A DNA stretch of 64,000 nucleotides from Antedon bifida (lineage: Eukaryota; Echinodermata; Crinoidea; Comatulida; Antedonidae), in NCBI GenBank assembly GCA_963402885.1, contig OY727102.1, positions 21,266,001 to 21,330,000 on the forward strand, given 5' to 3'. The notes beneath the pieces were generated by a model. That model had not been told where the DNA came from. It worked only from the letters and a program-made list of their open reading frames with translations, and did no database searches. Positions 1 to 15,100 of this stretch are shown here, in pieces. Position numbers and translations under genes: made by a program. Each line of letters begins with the position of its first letter. Positions within the stretch are counted from its first letter, which is position 1.

Positions 1-157
1 TCTCTCTCTGCGAAGCTACTGAAATCATCTTTGCGTTTATTGTACTCTATACGGTACTTTGTGATGTTACCAGTAAGAATGGTTGGTGGCTTCCAGGATA
101 GGGACAGTGTATTGACCGATAACTCACTCACTTGAAGCTTGACCGGTTCAGATGGAC
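1..157 (-). CDS. INSR: INSR-like exon 10 (partial): FnIII-2 start
   Basis: The acceptor AG lies at 158-159, and the exon runs off the left edge of the window. It encodes SPSEPVKLQVSELSVNTLSL, then SWKPPTILTGNITKYRIEYN. The WKPP...GNIT-x-Y motif is characteristic of the insulin receptor FnIII-2 (insert) domain. Confidence 0.9.
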
Positions 158-3100
158 CTTGCGTAACAATAGTTTAGTTAGTTTAATATAATCATATAAA
201 ATAACTCAGAGGCCTGATGCCCCTGGTTTAGGAACCCTAAGTGGTCCTCAAACGCCTCATGCAATTTTAGCCTTTTTCTACATTTTAATTCCTGTTTTTT
301 TTCCCTTTGGGCACTGCTCAGTGGCCCCATAAGCTCCGGGGCCTCTGGGGTTTGCCAGTGAGCGCTCATAGCCATTACACCACTGGTGGCATGTATCTTT
401 GTACTTTTGTATAGGTTATTCTGTATGTTTCTGTTTGTGTTGTTTTGTATTGTTGAGGGCTATTGAAATATTGTTAAATAAATATATATTTGTATTATTC
501 ACTTCCATTTACGTAATATTAATATTTAAAAACAAAAGAAAGGAGGAATGCCTTCAAGAATAGAGTTGAAAACAAATGGGATTCTGATGGCCTAAAACAA
601 AGTGTTGATATTCATTTAATACTTACTGCTTTCCAGTGTTCTGAAATACACAATTTCACTTTGTGCACCTTGTTCTTTACCCTTGATTACAAATGCCTTC
701 ACATACATGCCATACTGTTTCCAGGATTTTAAACCTAAAATCAAAGCTTCATTTTTAGCTGGGGAAACATCCTGTGTCTCCCACAGGCCTGCATCTCCAC
801 ACGAACCAACTCCACCAAGAAATGTCAAGTTTTTGAAATCACTGCAACAAAAAACATCCAAACAATAAACAAACCAGGACCCCACGGATGTTACCAGATA
901 ATTAAACAAGGAGATCTAAAGCTCTGTTCACACTATCAAACTTTATGTGACAAAAAAATGTGATGCTCCCATATATGGACATGATGATCCCATATCACTA
1001 CCATATTTAAGCATACCTCTACCATATTTGGGCACATCACACTAGTTTAATAGTGTAGACACAGCTTAAGAGTTGTTGGTGATTGATAAATTTTAATTAT
1101 ATATATTAATTATAATAATAATTATCTGTGAATTAATATATAATTTAAATTATTTTATCAACCATTTAATTTACGAGTAGACTATTTAATATATTAGTCT
1201 TGAAGTATTGAGATCAATAATTTCTGTCAACAACTGTCAAATTTATATAATTTACCAACTCGTACGACGGATGAGATATTGTCATTTTTATTGTAAACAA
1301 ACTCTTAATGCTGTTTTATTGCCATTTATGCTGTTGTTATTGGATGATGCTAAATTTGTTCATACGTAGGTTGAGAAAGATTAAATGTTTTTATGCGTCT
1401 TGATTGTTAACACAGATTCTTAAAAACAATCCCAGCTATATTATCGAAATTATTTTTAGTTTGAAAAAACAATTGGCTGTTATGCTTAAAGCGTTTTGTT
1501 GTGTTTAAGAACAGATTTAAAAAATATAAAAAATACTTGATATCACATGAAGATCAAAATAAGAAAAAAATTGAGGCTGGGAAAAATTTGAAAATATAAA
1601 TTGTTCATAATATAATAGAAAAAAAAATCTGCTTAAAGGATTTTGTTGTTTTTAAGAACAGATTTTTAAAATATAAAAAATAAGAAAAAAAATTGAGGCT
1701 GGGAAAAATTTGAAAAAAGAAATATAAAAAAAACCCTATATTTAGCATCATATTATCAAAAAATTATTTAGTTATCTTTCTTTCTGCCTTTTGTTGGTAG
1801 AGTTTCTCTAAAACTTGTAAACAGAACATTTAGAAAAAAAACCTATATATTTAGCATCATATTAAAAATAAAAATAAAATAAGACCATATGTTAAGTTGT
1901 GCATATATTACATTACATCAGCACAGTGTAAGTAAAGCACAATTATTTTGTGATTTTGTATTATTGATCACAAATTTTAACAACAAATATTTTTCAATAA
2001 CACCTTTCACATGTACAGAATGTATATCAAGGGTCAACTTTCTCAAATGTTATGTGGGTGTGTGTCTCAATTCAATTTAAATCAGTTGAATTTAGAAAGT
2101 AGAATTTTCATGTTTTTTTTTCATAGTTCATCATATTAAAAAGAGCATGCATGTCATTTTTACGTGTCCGAATTTCTTCAAAATTTTAATGTGTTGTTGC
2201 AGATAATTATTGTTTCATTTTAATAATGTCATCATGTTAAACATTTTGGATATATTAAATTGTCTGTATGCTACAATAGATACAGTATATTCTGAAAGCT
2301 GTATAATTATACTATGACAAAACATTCAGCAGTGTAAACATATTTACGTCAGGTTATGATGTCATCAAATGTCTTCGTTCTCATTTTAATGTACATTCAT
2401 GTTATGTTTTCACGGATAATCAACTAGTCCATTGTTCAAATCTAGTTTCTTTTTCATTTAAAACACATTAAATTGAAATACGGCGTTGATAAATCTCTCT
2501 CTTATTATTGTATTCAACAAATAATTTAAGTCGATGTTGAAAGTTGACAATCTACGGGAAATAGTGAATGACATCAACTATAATTCAATTTACCCACATT
2601 GTGCATTGTATTGCTAAAACAACATCTTTCTAAAAATAGTAAAGTCCATTGGGGTGAAAACAATTTATTTTTTTCAGTTTTATGTTTAAAGTATTGCATT
2701 GTTTAAATTAGATTTTTTTATATAAAAACAGTCTGGTTGATATCACCTTGAGATCAAAATAAGAATATTGAGGCTGGGAAAAATTTGAAAATATAAATTT
2801 AATAAAAAGAAAAAAAAATAAGTATGAGAAAAACCACTTTATTTAGAAATAGTCTCAATAAATGACCAACTATGATAAAAGTGGTATGATGATGTCAAAA
2901 CATCTGATAGGCCAAAATTGTAAATGCTATTGCTATAGAAAGAGTTGATGTATACTTACGTTTCACGCCAAATTACTTGATAGCCAAGCACTGTACGGGG
3001 GTCATCCCATGTCCACCCATCACTGTTTGACCAAGTCACATGGATATAATTGGATTCTATGAAACTAAAATCCAGATCCAGCATATTCACTTTACCTAAA

Positions 3101-6100
3101 AAAAAGATTTGAAAGTTTTTGACATTTTGATATCTAAATACTTTATTTTACCATCTGTCACAGTGTCATTTACAAATAAAATGTATGTAATCATATTTTT
3201 TTTTCTTGCAAGGATGAAGGGCTAGTGTTGCCCGAAAGCTCTGCTACTTTTTCTGGCTGTTTTACTTTATCGTTTTGATTTAGCTTTTTGCTTTTGTATC
3301 TCCATTGAGATCCAGCCACTGATACCAATCAACAGCATTGCCATTATTTTCAGTAATTTGCCTTTGGATTCATAGTTTTTTTTTCAGTTATCAATTTAAA
3401 AGTTAAATATTCATAATCTTGAATCATGTTAAAAGGCGAGTAGAAACAGAAAATGTTGCATTATACTGAATGCTACACTAATTACAACAAGCTATTATTA
3501 GACATCTAACACTACAAGGACTGCTACACTAATTACAACAAGCTATTATTAGACACCTAACACTACAAGGACTGCTACACTACTTACAACAAGCTATTAT
3601 TAGACATCTAACACTACAAGGACTGCTACACTAATTACAACAAGCTATTATTAGACATCTAACACTACAAGGACTGCTACACTAATTACAACAAGCTATT
3701 ATTAGACATCTAACACTACAAGGACTGCTACACTACTTACAACAAGCTATTATTAGACATCTAACACTACAAGGACTGCTACACTAATTACAACAAGCTA
3801 TTATTAGACATGTCTGTGAAGTTGGTTACTAGTTCCTAGTTCCTAGTTCCTTATTCAAATTCAATTAAAGGGACAGTCACGTCACAAATATTTTTAAAAA
3901 CAGATTTTAATATGTAATAATTGTCTAATTGAGTTGTTATTGCATCAACATGTTAGCCTTGACCTCCTCTACATCTTCCGGTCAAAGTTCATTAACATTT
4001 TATTCATTTACACCCTCTACGGCGAATAAGTAACTAGCTTTTACGAACGTTATAACACTTAACCTACTTCCTTTTTTCAAAATATTTTAGTATAGATCGA
4101 TGACCCTTGACCTACTCTAGCATTTTCCACCCTAGTTCTGCGAACTTTTTTGCATCTACGCCTTCTACGGCGAATAAGTAACTGGCTTTACGAACATTAT
4201 AACACTTGACCTGTAAATTTTTTCAAAATATTTTGGTATGAATCGATCACCCTTGACCTACTCTACCATTTGCCACTCCAGTTCCGCGAACTTTTTTGCG
4301 TCTACGCCCTCTACGGCGAATAAGTAACTGGCTTTACGAACGTTATAACACTTGACCTACTTAATTTTTTCAAAATGTTTTGGTATGGATCGATCACCCT
4401 TGACCTACTTTACCATTTGCCACCCCAGTTCCGCGAACTTTTTTGCATCTTCGCCCTCTACAGCGAATAAGTAACTGGCTTTACGAACGTTATAACACTT
4501 GACCTACTTAATTTTTTCAAAATATTTTGCTATGAATCGATCACCCTTGACCTACTCTATCATTTGCCACCCCAGTTCCGCGAACTTTTTTGCATCTACG
4601 CCCTCTACGGCGAATAAGTAACTGGCTTTTCGAACGTTATAACACTTGACCTACTTAATTTTTTCAAAATATTTTGGTATGAATCGATCACCCTTGACCT
4701 ACTCTATCATTTGCCACCCCAGTTCCGCGAACTTTTTTGCATCTACGCCCTCTACGGCGAATAAGTAACTGGCTTTTACGAACATTATAACACTTGACCT
4801 ACTTAATTTTTTCAAAATGTTTTGGTATGGATCGATCACTCTTGACCTACTCTATCATTTGCCACCCCAGTTCCGCGAACTTTTTTGCATCTACGCCCTC
4901 TACGGCGAATAAGTAACTGGCTTTTACGAACGTCATAACACTTGACCTACTTAATTTTTTCAAAATGTTTTGGTATGGATCGATCACCCTTGACCTACTT
5001 TACCATTTGCCACCCCCCAAAAAAATTAAGTAGGTCAAGTGTTATAACGTTCGTAAAAGCCAGTTACTTATTTGCCGTAGAGGGCGTAGATGCCAAAAAG
5101 TTCGCGGAACTGGTGTGGCAAATGTTAAAGTAGGTCAAGGGTGATCGATTCATACCAAAATATTTTGAAAAAATTAAGTAGGTCAAGTGTTATAACGTTC
5201 GTAAAAGCCAGTTACTTATTCGCCGTAGAGGGCGTAGACGCAAAAAAGTTCGCGGAACTGGGGTGGCAAATGATAGAGTAGGTCAAGGGTGATCGATCCA
5301 TACCAAAATATTTTGAAAAAATTAAGTAGGTCAAGTGTTATAACGTTCGTAAAGCCAGTTACTTATTCACCGTAGAGGGCGTAGATGCAAAAAAAGTTCA
5401 CGGAACTGGGGTGGCAAATGATAAAGAAGGTCAAGTGTGATCGATTCATACCAAAATATTTTGGAAAAAATATATAGGTCAAGTGTTATAACGTTCGTAA
5501 AAGCCAGTTACTTATTCGCCGTTGAGGGCGTAGACGCAAAAAAGTTCACAGAACTGGGGTGGCAAATGATAAAGAAGGTCAAGTGTGATCGATTCATACC
5601 AAAATATTTTGAAAAAAATAAGGAGGTCAAGTGTTATAACGTTGGTAAAGCCAGTTACTTATTCGCCGTAGAGGGCGTAGATGCCAAAAAGTTTGCGGAA
5701 ATGGGGTGGCAAATGGTAAAGTAGGTCAAGGGTGATCAATCCATACCAAAACATTTTGAAAAAATTAAATAGGTCAGGTGTTATAACGTTTGTAAAGCCA
5801 GTTACTTATTCGCCGTAGAGGGCGTAGACGCAAAAAAGTTCGCGGAACTGGTGTGGCAATTAGGAGAGTAGGTCTAGGGTGATCGATTTATACCTAAATA
5901 TTTTGAAACAATTAAGCAGGTCAAGTGTTATAAGGTTCGTAAAGCCAGTTACTTATTCGCCGTAGAGGGCGTAGATGCGAAAAAGTTCGCGGAACTGGGG
6001 TGGCAAATGGTAAAGTAGATCAAGGATGATCGATCCATACCAAAACATTTTGAAAAATTTAAGTAGGTCAAGTGTTATAATGTTCGTAAAAGTCAGTTAT

Positions 6101-9100
6101 TTATTCGCCGTAGAGGGCGTAGATGCAAAAAAGTTCGCGGAACTGGGGTGGCAAATGATAGAGTAGGTCAAGGGTGATCGATTCATACCAAAATATTTTG
6201 AAAAAATTAAGTAGGTCAAGTGTTATAACGTTCGTAAAGCCAGTTACTTATTCGCAGTAGAGGGCGAAGATGCAAAAAAGTTCGCGGAACTGGGGTGGCA
6301 AATGGTAAAGTAGGTCAAGGGTGATCGATCCATACCAAAACATTTTGAAAAAATTAAGTAGGTCAAGTGTTATAACGTTCGTAAAGCCAGTTACTTATTC
6401 GCCGTAGAGGGCGTAGATGCAAAAAAGTTCGCGGAACTGGAGTGGCAAATGGTAGAGTAGGTCAAGGGTGATCGATTCATACCAAAATATTTTGAAAAAA
6501 TTTAGCAGGTCAAGTGTTATAATGTTCGTAAAGCCAGTTACTTATTCGCCGTAGAGGGCGTAGATGCAAACAAGTTCGCGGAACTAGGGTGGAAAATGCT
6601 AGAGTAGGTCAAGGGTCATCGATCTATACCAAAATATTTTGAAAAAAGGAAGTAGGTCAAGTGTTATAACGTTCGTAAAAGCTAGTTACTTATTCGCCGT
6701 AGAGGGTGTAAATGAATAAATGTTAATGAACTTTGACCGGAAGAAGTAGAGGAGGTCAAGGCTAACATGTTGATGCAATAACAACTCAATTAGACAATTA
6801 TTACGTATTAAAATCTGTTTTTAAAAATATTTGTGACGTGACTGTCCCTTTAATTGAATTTGAATAAGGAACTAGGAACTAGGAACTAGTAACCAACTTC
6901 ACAGACATTTATTAGACATCTAACACTACAAGGACTGCTACACTAATTACAACAAGCTATTATTAGACATCTAACACTACAAGGACTGCTACACTAATTA
7001 CAACAAGCTATTATTAGACATCTAACACTAAAAGGACTGCTACACTAATTACAACAAGCTATTATTAGACATCTAACACTACAAGGACTGCTACACTACT
7101 TACAACAAGCTATTATTAGACATCTAACACTACAAGGACTGCTACACTACTTACAACAAGCTATTATTAGACATCTAACACTACAAGGACTGCTACACTA
7201 ATTACAACAAGCTATTATTAGACATCTAACACTACAAGGACTGCTACACTACTTTCAACAAGCTATTATTAGACACCTAACACTACAAGGACTGCTACAC
7301 TACTTACAACAAGCTATTATTAGACATCTAACACTACAAGGACTGCTACACTAATTACAACAAGCTATTATTAGACATCTAACACTACAAGGACTGCTAC
7401 ACTACTTACAACAAGCTATTATTAGACATCTAACACTACAAGGACTGCTACACTACTTACAACAAGCTATTATTAGACATCTAACACTACAAGGACTGCT
7501 ACACTAATTACAACAAGCTATTATTAGACATCTAACACTACAAGGACTGCTACACTACTTACAACAAGCTATTATTAGACATCTAACACTACAAGGACTG
7601 CTACACTACTTACAACAAGCTATTATTAGACATCTAACACTACAAGGACTGCTACACTAATTACAACAAGCTATTATTAGACACCTAACACTACAAGGAC
7701 TGCTACACTGATTACAACAAGCTATTATTAGACATCTAACACTACAAGGACTGCTACACTACTTACAACAAGCTATTATTAGACAATAACACTACAAGGA
7801 CTGCTACACTAATTACAACAAGCTATTATTAGACATCTAACACTAGAAGGACTTCAGCAAAATGAACCATTGTAGAACAGAACAGAAAAGACAATAATTA
7901 GAGCTCTATAATTAGATGTTAGTACTTAGTACTTAAGCACTATGCTATTATATGTAAATGAAAAATAATAATACTTTACATCTAGCATGTGTGATGTATG
8001 TGTTATTGTTTGTTTTGTAAAATCCGGAATAAATTGAATCGAATTGTTGGAACTGTATGTGGTTAAATTGGTTTTAAAAACAAGTATATCTTAGCTAAGC
8101 TTATTAACAATGTTGACAGGTAAGATACTGATACGCTGCTGTCCTCTTACCTTTGGAACAAAACAGCTGTACATTACTAATTATTTCTTAATGAGGATCC
8201 TTATATTGAAATTTTGTTTTAAATCAAATATTCAAGAGCCGTTCATTATAATATCATGATAATTTGGATACAATTTTTTTTAGCAATGATCTGTTGTTCA
8301 AGTTATGTTGGGATAATAAAGTATGTTTTATCTAGGTTTACTCTGATAATTAATTATTGACGATTAAAACAAATTTAGGCTCAACAATTTTCCCCGAATA
8401 GGTGTGTTTCTAATGGTTGTCAATGCTAGAACATACCCGGCCGCACACAGTACTACAAAGATGCTTCGCATTTTAATTGCTGAAATATATATATATATAT
8501 ATTTACTTACATGCTTTTTGGTGTCCATTAGATGATGGTGAGATATCAATGTCCGTCAGTGGCGCTGCTCCTTGAATTAGCTTCTGAAACTTTTTAATCT
8601 CAGAGATGCAAAGTTTAGGATTTTCATGAAACGAGAGTTTAGAGTTGTTGCCCACGGTGATGTTCACATGATTATCATTTGAGAAGATTTTCTCCAGGTT
8701 ACGATTCTCCAAAACGTAGAATGCATATTTACTACAACAAATATGGAAACAAATTTGCAAATTTTAGAGAGAAACATATGATTAGTTTAGTGCACACAGT
8801 TGGTATTTATGCATTTTAAAGACACTTTCTCTACATTTTTTTATCTTATTTTATGTTCACAAACTCCACTTTTGTTTGTAAAACATTACAAATTTGAAAA
8901 TAACTTTATTCTAATTCGTGCGCAGATTGATATTCTTGGTTTGCAAGGAATAACAACGGAAGAACTCTCAGCGAGAATACCGGGTCTTCCCCCGATTTGT
9001 ATTAACAGATTCTGCCAAAAAAAAGGACAGACAACGTCAGGCTAGTGTACAATGTTTACCAGCTAGACCTACAAAACCAAGACTAAATGACTAGGCCAAT

Positions 9101-12100
9101 TCAAAATTGAAAACTCACTTGTTTTTTAATTCCTTTGCCTGGATTTCTCGAAGACTCTTCAAGAAGTCCAGGGTAACAAGTGGGTATGAATGCGAGACTG
9201 AAACAAAACCAGACACCACTTCAACTTTGCCAAGACTCTCCTCTAGGCCTTTCCGAATGTTAGCTGCAAGTAAATATTAATGAGAAAAAACATCATTGTT
9301 TCACAGTAGTATGTAAATTACGCAATCCTTAACCAATTTTATTCCTTTAAATTATTTCTTAAGCTCTGTCTACACTATCAAACTAGTTTGAAAGAAAAGT
9401 GTGATGTGCACAAATATAGTAATGATATGCCCAAATATAGTAGTGATATGACATCATCATTTCCATACATGGGCACATCACATTTTTTGTCATATAAAGT
9501 TTGATAGTGTAGACAGAGCTTTACAGATACACTCCTTTGAATAGTAATTAATATTAGAAAAGAAATCTTTAATTGTAAGAATGTTCTTGTTTGTTTTCTG
9601 TGTATGCATTCAATCATATTTAATACTATAATGTTCATTAAGGCCAAGTAAATAAAATGATATGTTACTCGTCTAGAGATTTTGAGAAAGAGGAGCACTT
9701 AAGTTGCTTACCAGTGTGGCAAGCATGCTTTAGCACTGACCTGCTAGTACTACCCCAGAATTACATAGAGGAAAAAATATATTTTATTTAAATTTTAACA
9801 AAACAAAATAATAAGAAATAAATTTAACAAAAAACACCACAACAAACACATATTTTACTCATTACAATATTATTTATTTATTTTAGTTTTGTATGTTGTT
9901 TCTTCTTTTTCCTAAATACCTTAAATTCCTAAATGTCTCTATACAATTTTATGAGTCAAATAAATTGAAATCAAAGTTTACACTGGCAGGCATCACTATA
10001 GTAAGTACACATTATAGTATTAGTTATGAAATGAATGGACACAGATGCATCTCACATTCTTCATGGTGACTTGAGGATAATAAAATGCACAAACAGTGAA
10101 GAAAAATCAACTGTAAATGATTTTAGTAAACATGATTGAACTTTAGAACATTCTAGGCCAGCCTTCCAAAATAATCAAATGAATGTATTAGTGCTATAGG
10201 CTTCATGTATGAAGTTTGCACTAAATTGGTAGAAGAAGGTACATATTACCAACAATCAAATGAAGGTACATAACCAACAATCAAATGCTCCAAGTCTGTA
10301 GTCATTGTCGTTTTTATGTTAGTCCACCAGTTGGCGTTTCGATTTTTGTCTGAAAACTACAGACTTGTAAAGGGCATATTAGAAATCGATTTGTACACCA
10401 CAAATCATCAAAATCATTTTCTACACTTCACATCCAGTAAAAATAAACAAATTATTATAATTAGAAGATGTTGATATTTTTTTCTTCACCTGAATTTTTA
10501 ATTTCAATTTCCAGTGAGCCTTCAATAAAGGTACAGTCTTTGAATCTTTCTGCATCTTCTAATGACTTGATTGGTTGCTTACTACTTTGACAATCTATAA
10601 AATAACATTATAACGATTATTATTATTTTTACAATTTTATTTCAAAACCACATCAAGAAACATTTTTTTAATCCATAAAAAGTTGACCCATGATATGAAT
10701 TATAATAATAAATAAATTTTTGATCAGTCATAGAAATAAGATCATGCGCAACAAGCGCTACGCGACTCTGACATCGTCAAAAGGCCTGGCTGCAAATTTA
10801 CTTCAGGAAATATATATTCCCTCAAGCAAGACATCATTCCCTCGGGAATGTCAAATCTTATATTTCACCTCTAAGGAGTCAATATCTGTATAATAATGTT
10901 AATATGTTACCTGGATCTATTCCACAGTTTCCTATCTTACATCGTTCACATTTGCTCTTATTGTTGGCAGTGTAGCCACTAGGACAACGATCAACGCACT
11001 CATTGGTAGACTTGTACCAGAATCCAAAATATGTGATGCAATCATCCATGGTAACACACCTATGTTTGTGCCACTAAAATGACAGTAAGAAAATACTTAA
11101 TAATAACATTTATTTACATAACATTTATATTGCATACTTTGAAACAAAAGATAATAATGTACAAAGCAATATCAAAATAATATTAGGTCTAAAGGTCTGA
11201 GGAAATTCGGATTAGGCCCTCCATGGACCCACGGCAGCCAGTAGTGCAGCAAAGACACACAGTATACCCATGTATAGTATTCATTTTTAAATAAAATACA
11301 GTTTGTGACCTTAAATGAGAAATAAACAAATGTGGGGAAAGTGTCTTTGAGTGGTACAAAAAATATTTTTTAACATTAAAAACATAAATGTATTTACTGC
11401 AAAACCACCGCCACAAAAACAAATAAGAACACTTTGATTTTATGTAAACTAAAAAATAAAATGGAAAATCTTACCACTAAAGATGATCTTGGACATTTGC
11501 GGACACATTGTCCATAGGATATGAAGTACCTACAGGCATTGCAATGGTACGGATCTGATGATGGTTTGGAGCAACCTGCGATGCAAAGTTCACTACAACA
11601 TGTGTTTTCATCAAAACAATTATCTCTACACTCAGGCGGACAAACTGAAATACAAAAAATGGTAATAATGTTATTTAAAAGGCAATCATATATAGTGACT
11701 TGTAATATTGGTAATATTTCATAATTATCTGTATATTGAAAAGATTGATTTTCAAAAACTGTGTGCACTAAAAGTTCTCAAGATCCCATTCGGTGGGATA
11801 CCAACGGGATCCCGACAAAAAAATCTATGAAAAATTAAAACGGTTACAGTGTGATCCTGGCGAGATTGTACGAACCCCAATAGGATTCCAGACAGTTTTT
11901 TTTTTTTTTTAATTCATGACGGATATAATGAAATACAGAGTGGGTGGGTGGGATTTACAGCAGTAAATTAGCACTCCTAGATTTCAGATTGATCTACTGA
12001 CACTGTGATGATTATTATAAACACTGCTATTAATTGATGCTATGGCATTTTAGGGTATAAAAACAGCATTTTGGACAAGTTGTCTATACTTGTGGTAATT

Positions 12101-15100
12101 TAATGACTTTATCCTTCATTGGTGGTTGTTTTAATTAAAGGTGCAAGTGTTGTAAAAACAATTAAGATATCAGAATGTGTAGTCTTTGCATATTTGGTGA
12201 AGCCTTCACATACAATAAAGGTAACCACAACTACCATAAACTATCATTGTCAGACATTCCAATCTCACCATTTATATTACAATTATTACATCAAAATTAT
12301 AATCCAGGTAGACTAAATTAATTTATGCTTCCACAAAAATTATCAGTAAGTTTTCTGAAAATTAAATTAAGTACGCAAGTTTGGGATCGATTACCGACTC
12401 GACTTTGTGAATATTTTATCATGAATATTAATGAGCTTCCCTAAGCTGCTGAAAAACAGACTTTCCATGAATTTACACTGAAATTTAATTTTTTTAATTT
12501 CTCGTTACTACTTTTTTATTTTGACATGTCTATATTTGTGTATGTTTCCTTATATGTGTAATATATTATGATATACGTAGTGTACAGAAAGTAAATTTCT
12601 GATATTTTATACTGGACAAATAAATGCACATTCATTATAATAGTTTTTATGTAGTAAACAAACAATATTAAAATTTTAAGCCCAGAATCCTCCTTCAAAA
12701 CCCAAAGAAGTCAAAGGAGAACAATAACCTCTGCTTGACCTATTTAGTTCATATTTTTCTCACTCAATCAAAATCACCCCACTAGCATTTACTATTCTTC
12801 AAAGTATTGTAAGGTCACTGTGTATTTTGTAAGTGTACACCACACAACAACTTCATATGCAATATTTCTCAGCATGATCAAAGCATGATACTCCCAGTAT
12901 ACATTGCATTTACTTTGGGAATTTGCCATCACTTTACTGTTAAATATCATTACATACAGAATAAATGGTTACTGACACATAACTAGTCAATAAAGGGTCT
13001 ATAGACATGTCAATAAAGGGTCTATAGACAAGTCTAGGTATAGATTTTAACAGCATTATGTAGGTCATTCCTGGAACCTAACACAACACTGTATTATTTG
13101 ACATCTGACATGAAGTCAGTCAGAATACAAATATGAGTGAGTGATATGTTATTGTGACACACATTGTTTGTTTGGTGGTGACACACACACACACACACAT
13201 GCTAACATTATGACGAATCATGACATTAATAAACATTTTGGTTTACAGTATTTTATTAAAATGTTCACTTTACGAATCATTGATTTACAATGGGTCGTTG
13301 ACGTGACAAACAAATAAAGCGTTTAAATAATTGATTTCTGGCTTGAAGTTAAAATTGATACGTATCGACGGACGGTCTAGAAAAAAAATGATCGGAGGTT
13401 ATGTATATTAGCTGCACATATAATTACTGCATGTAACAGTTGCATTCCATTTTAGACATACAGTCAACCTTCTCATTTACGTACCCCTTGATCTGAGAGA
13501 CGTTCGTAAATGAAAAAGTTTGTAAATGAGAAGGGAAAAAAGCTATAAAAAGTTGTGTAAAAAACATGACCAAAGGTCCTATATATCATGATCACATTGA
13601 TTGAACTAAACATGCATAAAAATAAGATGTAAATTAACACTTTGACTGCTAAAAAGATTGGTATCTGCTTCTTGTCACACTATCTTTGTACTAAATGACG
13701 GAAATTCCAGCGTTTACTTTTATTGTATTTATTTTAACACAAAGTGGTATAAGAACTTGCTCGTGAAGTTTAAATCAAAGTTTGGTTTGGACTGCAAGTA
13801 TTTTACCCTTTGAAAGCTACTTCAATGTCAAGTTAAGTCACACATCTATTGCTAATGGAATCAACAACAAGTTTTGAGGGCAAGCCTCACCCAATTATTA
13901 AATTGTAAACATTCTCCAGACTTATCATAAGATGTTATCTAACCAATAGAAAGTCCAATCGTGACCAAAGAGAAAGCAGATGCAAGAAATAAGACTTAAA
14001 GGATATGGGAATTATTTGTATGCGTGCTTTAACCAATATAAAGATCAATATACCATCAGTAAATACTGATTATTTTAACCTGACAGAGGCTAGCTGCTTT
14101 GACCACTAGCACTTACAATTACATTTATCCTCAAGTATTTCCTTAAACCTACATTCCTTTAGTAAGTTAGATTTCCTATCATTAAGAGAATTCTAGTAAC
14201 ATGTTTGTAGATTTTATAAGCTGGCTGTCTAGGAAACCGTGATTATCACTGTAGTAGAGTGTTTTCCTGCATCCCCCTGCTAGCCCACGTCTATGGAACG
14301 GCATTGACGTCCACATAAAAAATAGAATTTTTCTCCCTGTTTTCCGCAAGAACATTAGGAAACATTTCTTTTTATTCAATCCGATAGGCTCTGATTTTTT
14401 TGTACATTTTCTCTGTAATTGTATTGTACTTGTCTTGTCTGTGTTATTCTGTATTATTACTTATAATTTATTTTTATTTATTTATAGAAAATTATGTTTT
14501 GTTTGTTTATAGGGTAATCTTGTGACAAACGTACTATTGTACTTCTTGACATGACCCTGACTATATATATTATGTAAACAAACTGTAATACTTTTATCAG
14601 TAGAAATAAATGTTTATTACTGTTAAAAATCAAACAAAAAGTAAATTAGCTTATCTAGGTTACCTGTTAAGTAGATTAGGTAACAGGAAAAATTAGTTTT
14701 ATAATAAACAGATTCTGATTACAAATTCGATTGATTATTATAAGGTAATTGATAGGAAGTAATATAGAATGATCAAATTAAACTATGTCTGCTTGATAGT
14801 TGACACACAAATTAAAGAATATTCATTTCCTCTATGCATGTGTTTGTTTCAGCAAATGTGATATTCTTGTTATTCTCGAAATCTTTGTATAGATATCAAA
14901 TGTTATTTATTTGTTTTTCCAAAAACTAATAATACGATGATATTAATGACAAAACACTTTGTAGGTAATTAACATTTTAAGATATTGTGGGAGAAAAAAA
15001 CAGATGTTTTATGAGAATAAAATATTGCTAATGACATGCAATAGTGGAAGATTAATTAGGGAAGGAAAGGCACAATATTATTAGGATAAAGAGAGAATAT

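Larger units (their letters stand above)
842..2959 (-). other. INSR intron 8
   Basis: AT-rich intron holding a MITE (917-1068) and three diverged copies of a local AT-rich repeat (about 1490-1600, 1620-1730 and 2690-2800). The last three share GAGGCTGGGAAAAATTTGAA. Otherwise no structure seen. Confidence 0.75.
3096..8510 (-). other. INSR intron 7
   Basis: Almost entirely repetitive. It holds a Penelope-like fragment (3203-3375), a 51-bp satellite (3465-3809 and 6909-7855) and a foldback transposon that splits the satellite (3810-6908). The stretch 7860-8480 is unremarkable AT-rich DNA ending in a TA microsatellite beside exon 7. Confidence 0.85.

Noticed and set aside
4942..5724. Open frames reading ...VTFVKASYLFAVEGVDAKKF... 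repeatedly
   Set aside because: These are translations of the foldback element's ~148-bp subrepeats; the unit length is not a stable multiple of 3 and frames break at each variant.
8800..9045. Plus-strand frame with TTEELSARIPGLPP
   Set aside because: Looks protein-like by chance but lies within INSR intron 6 on the opposite strand with no family match.
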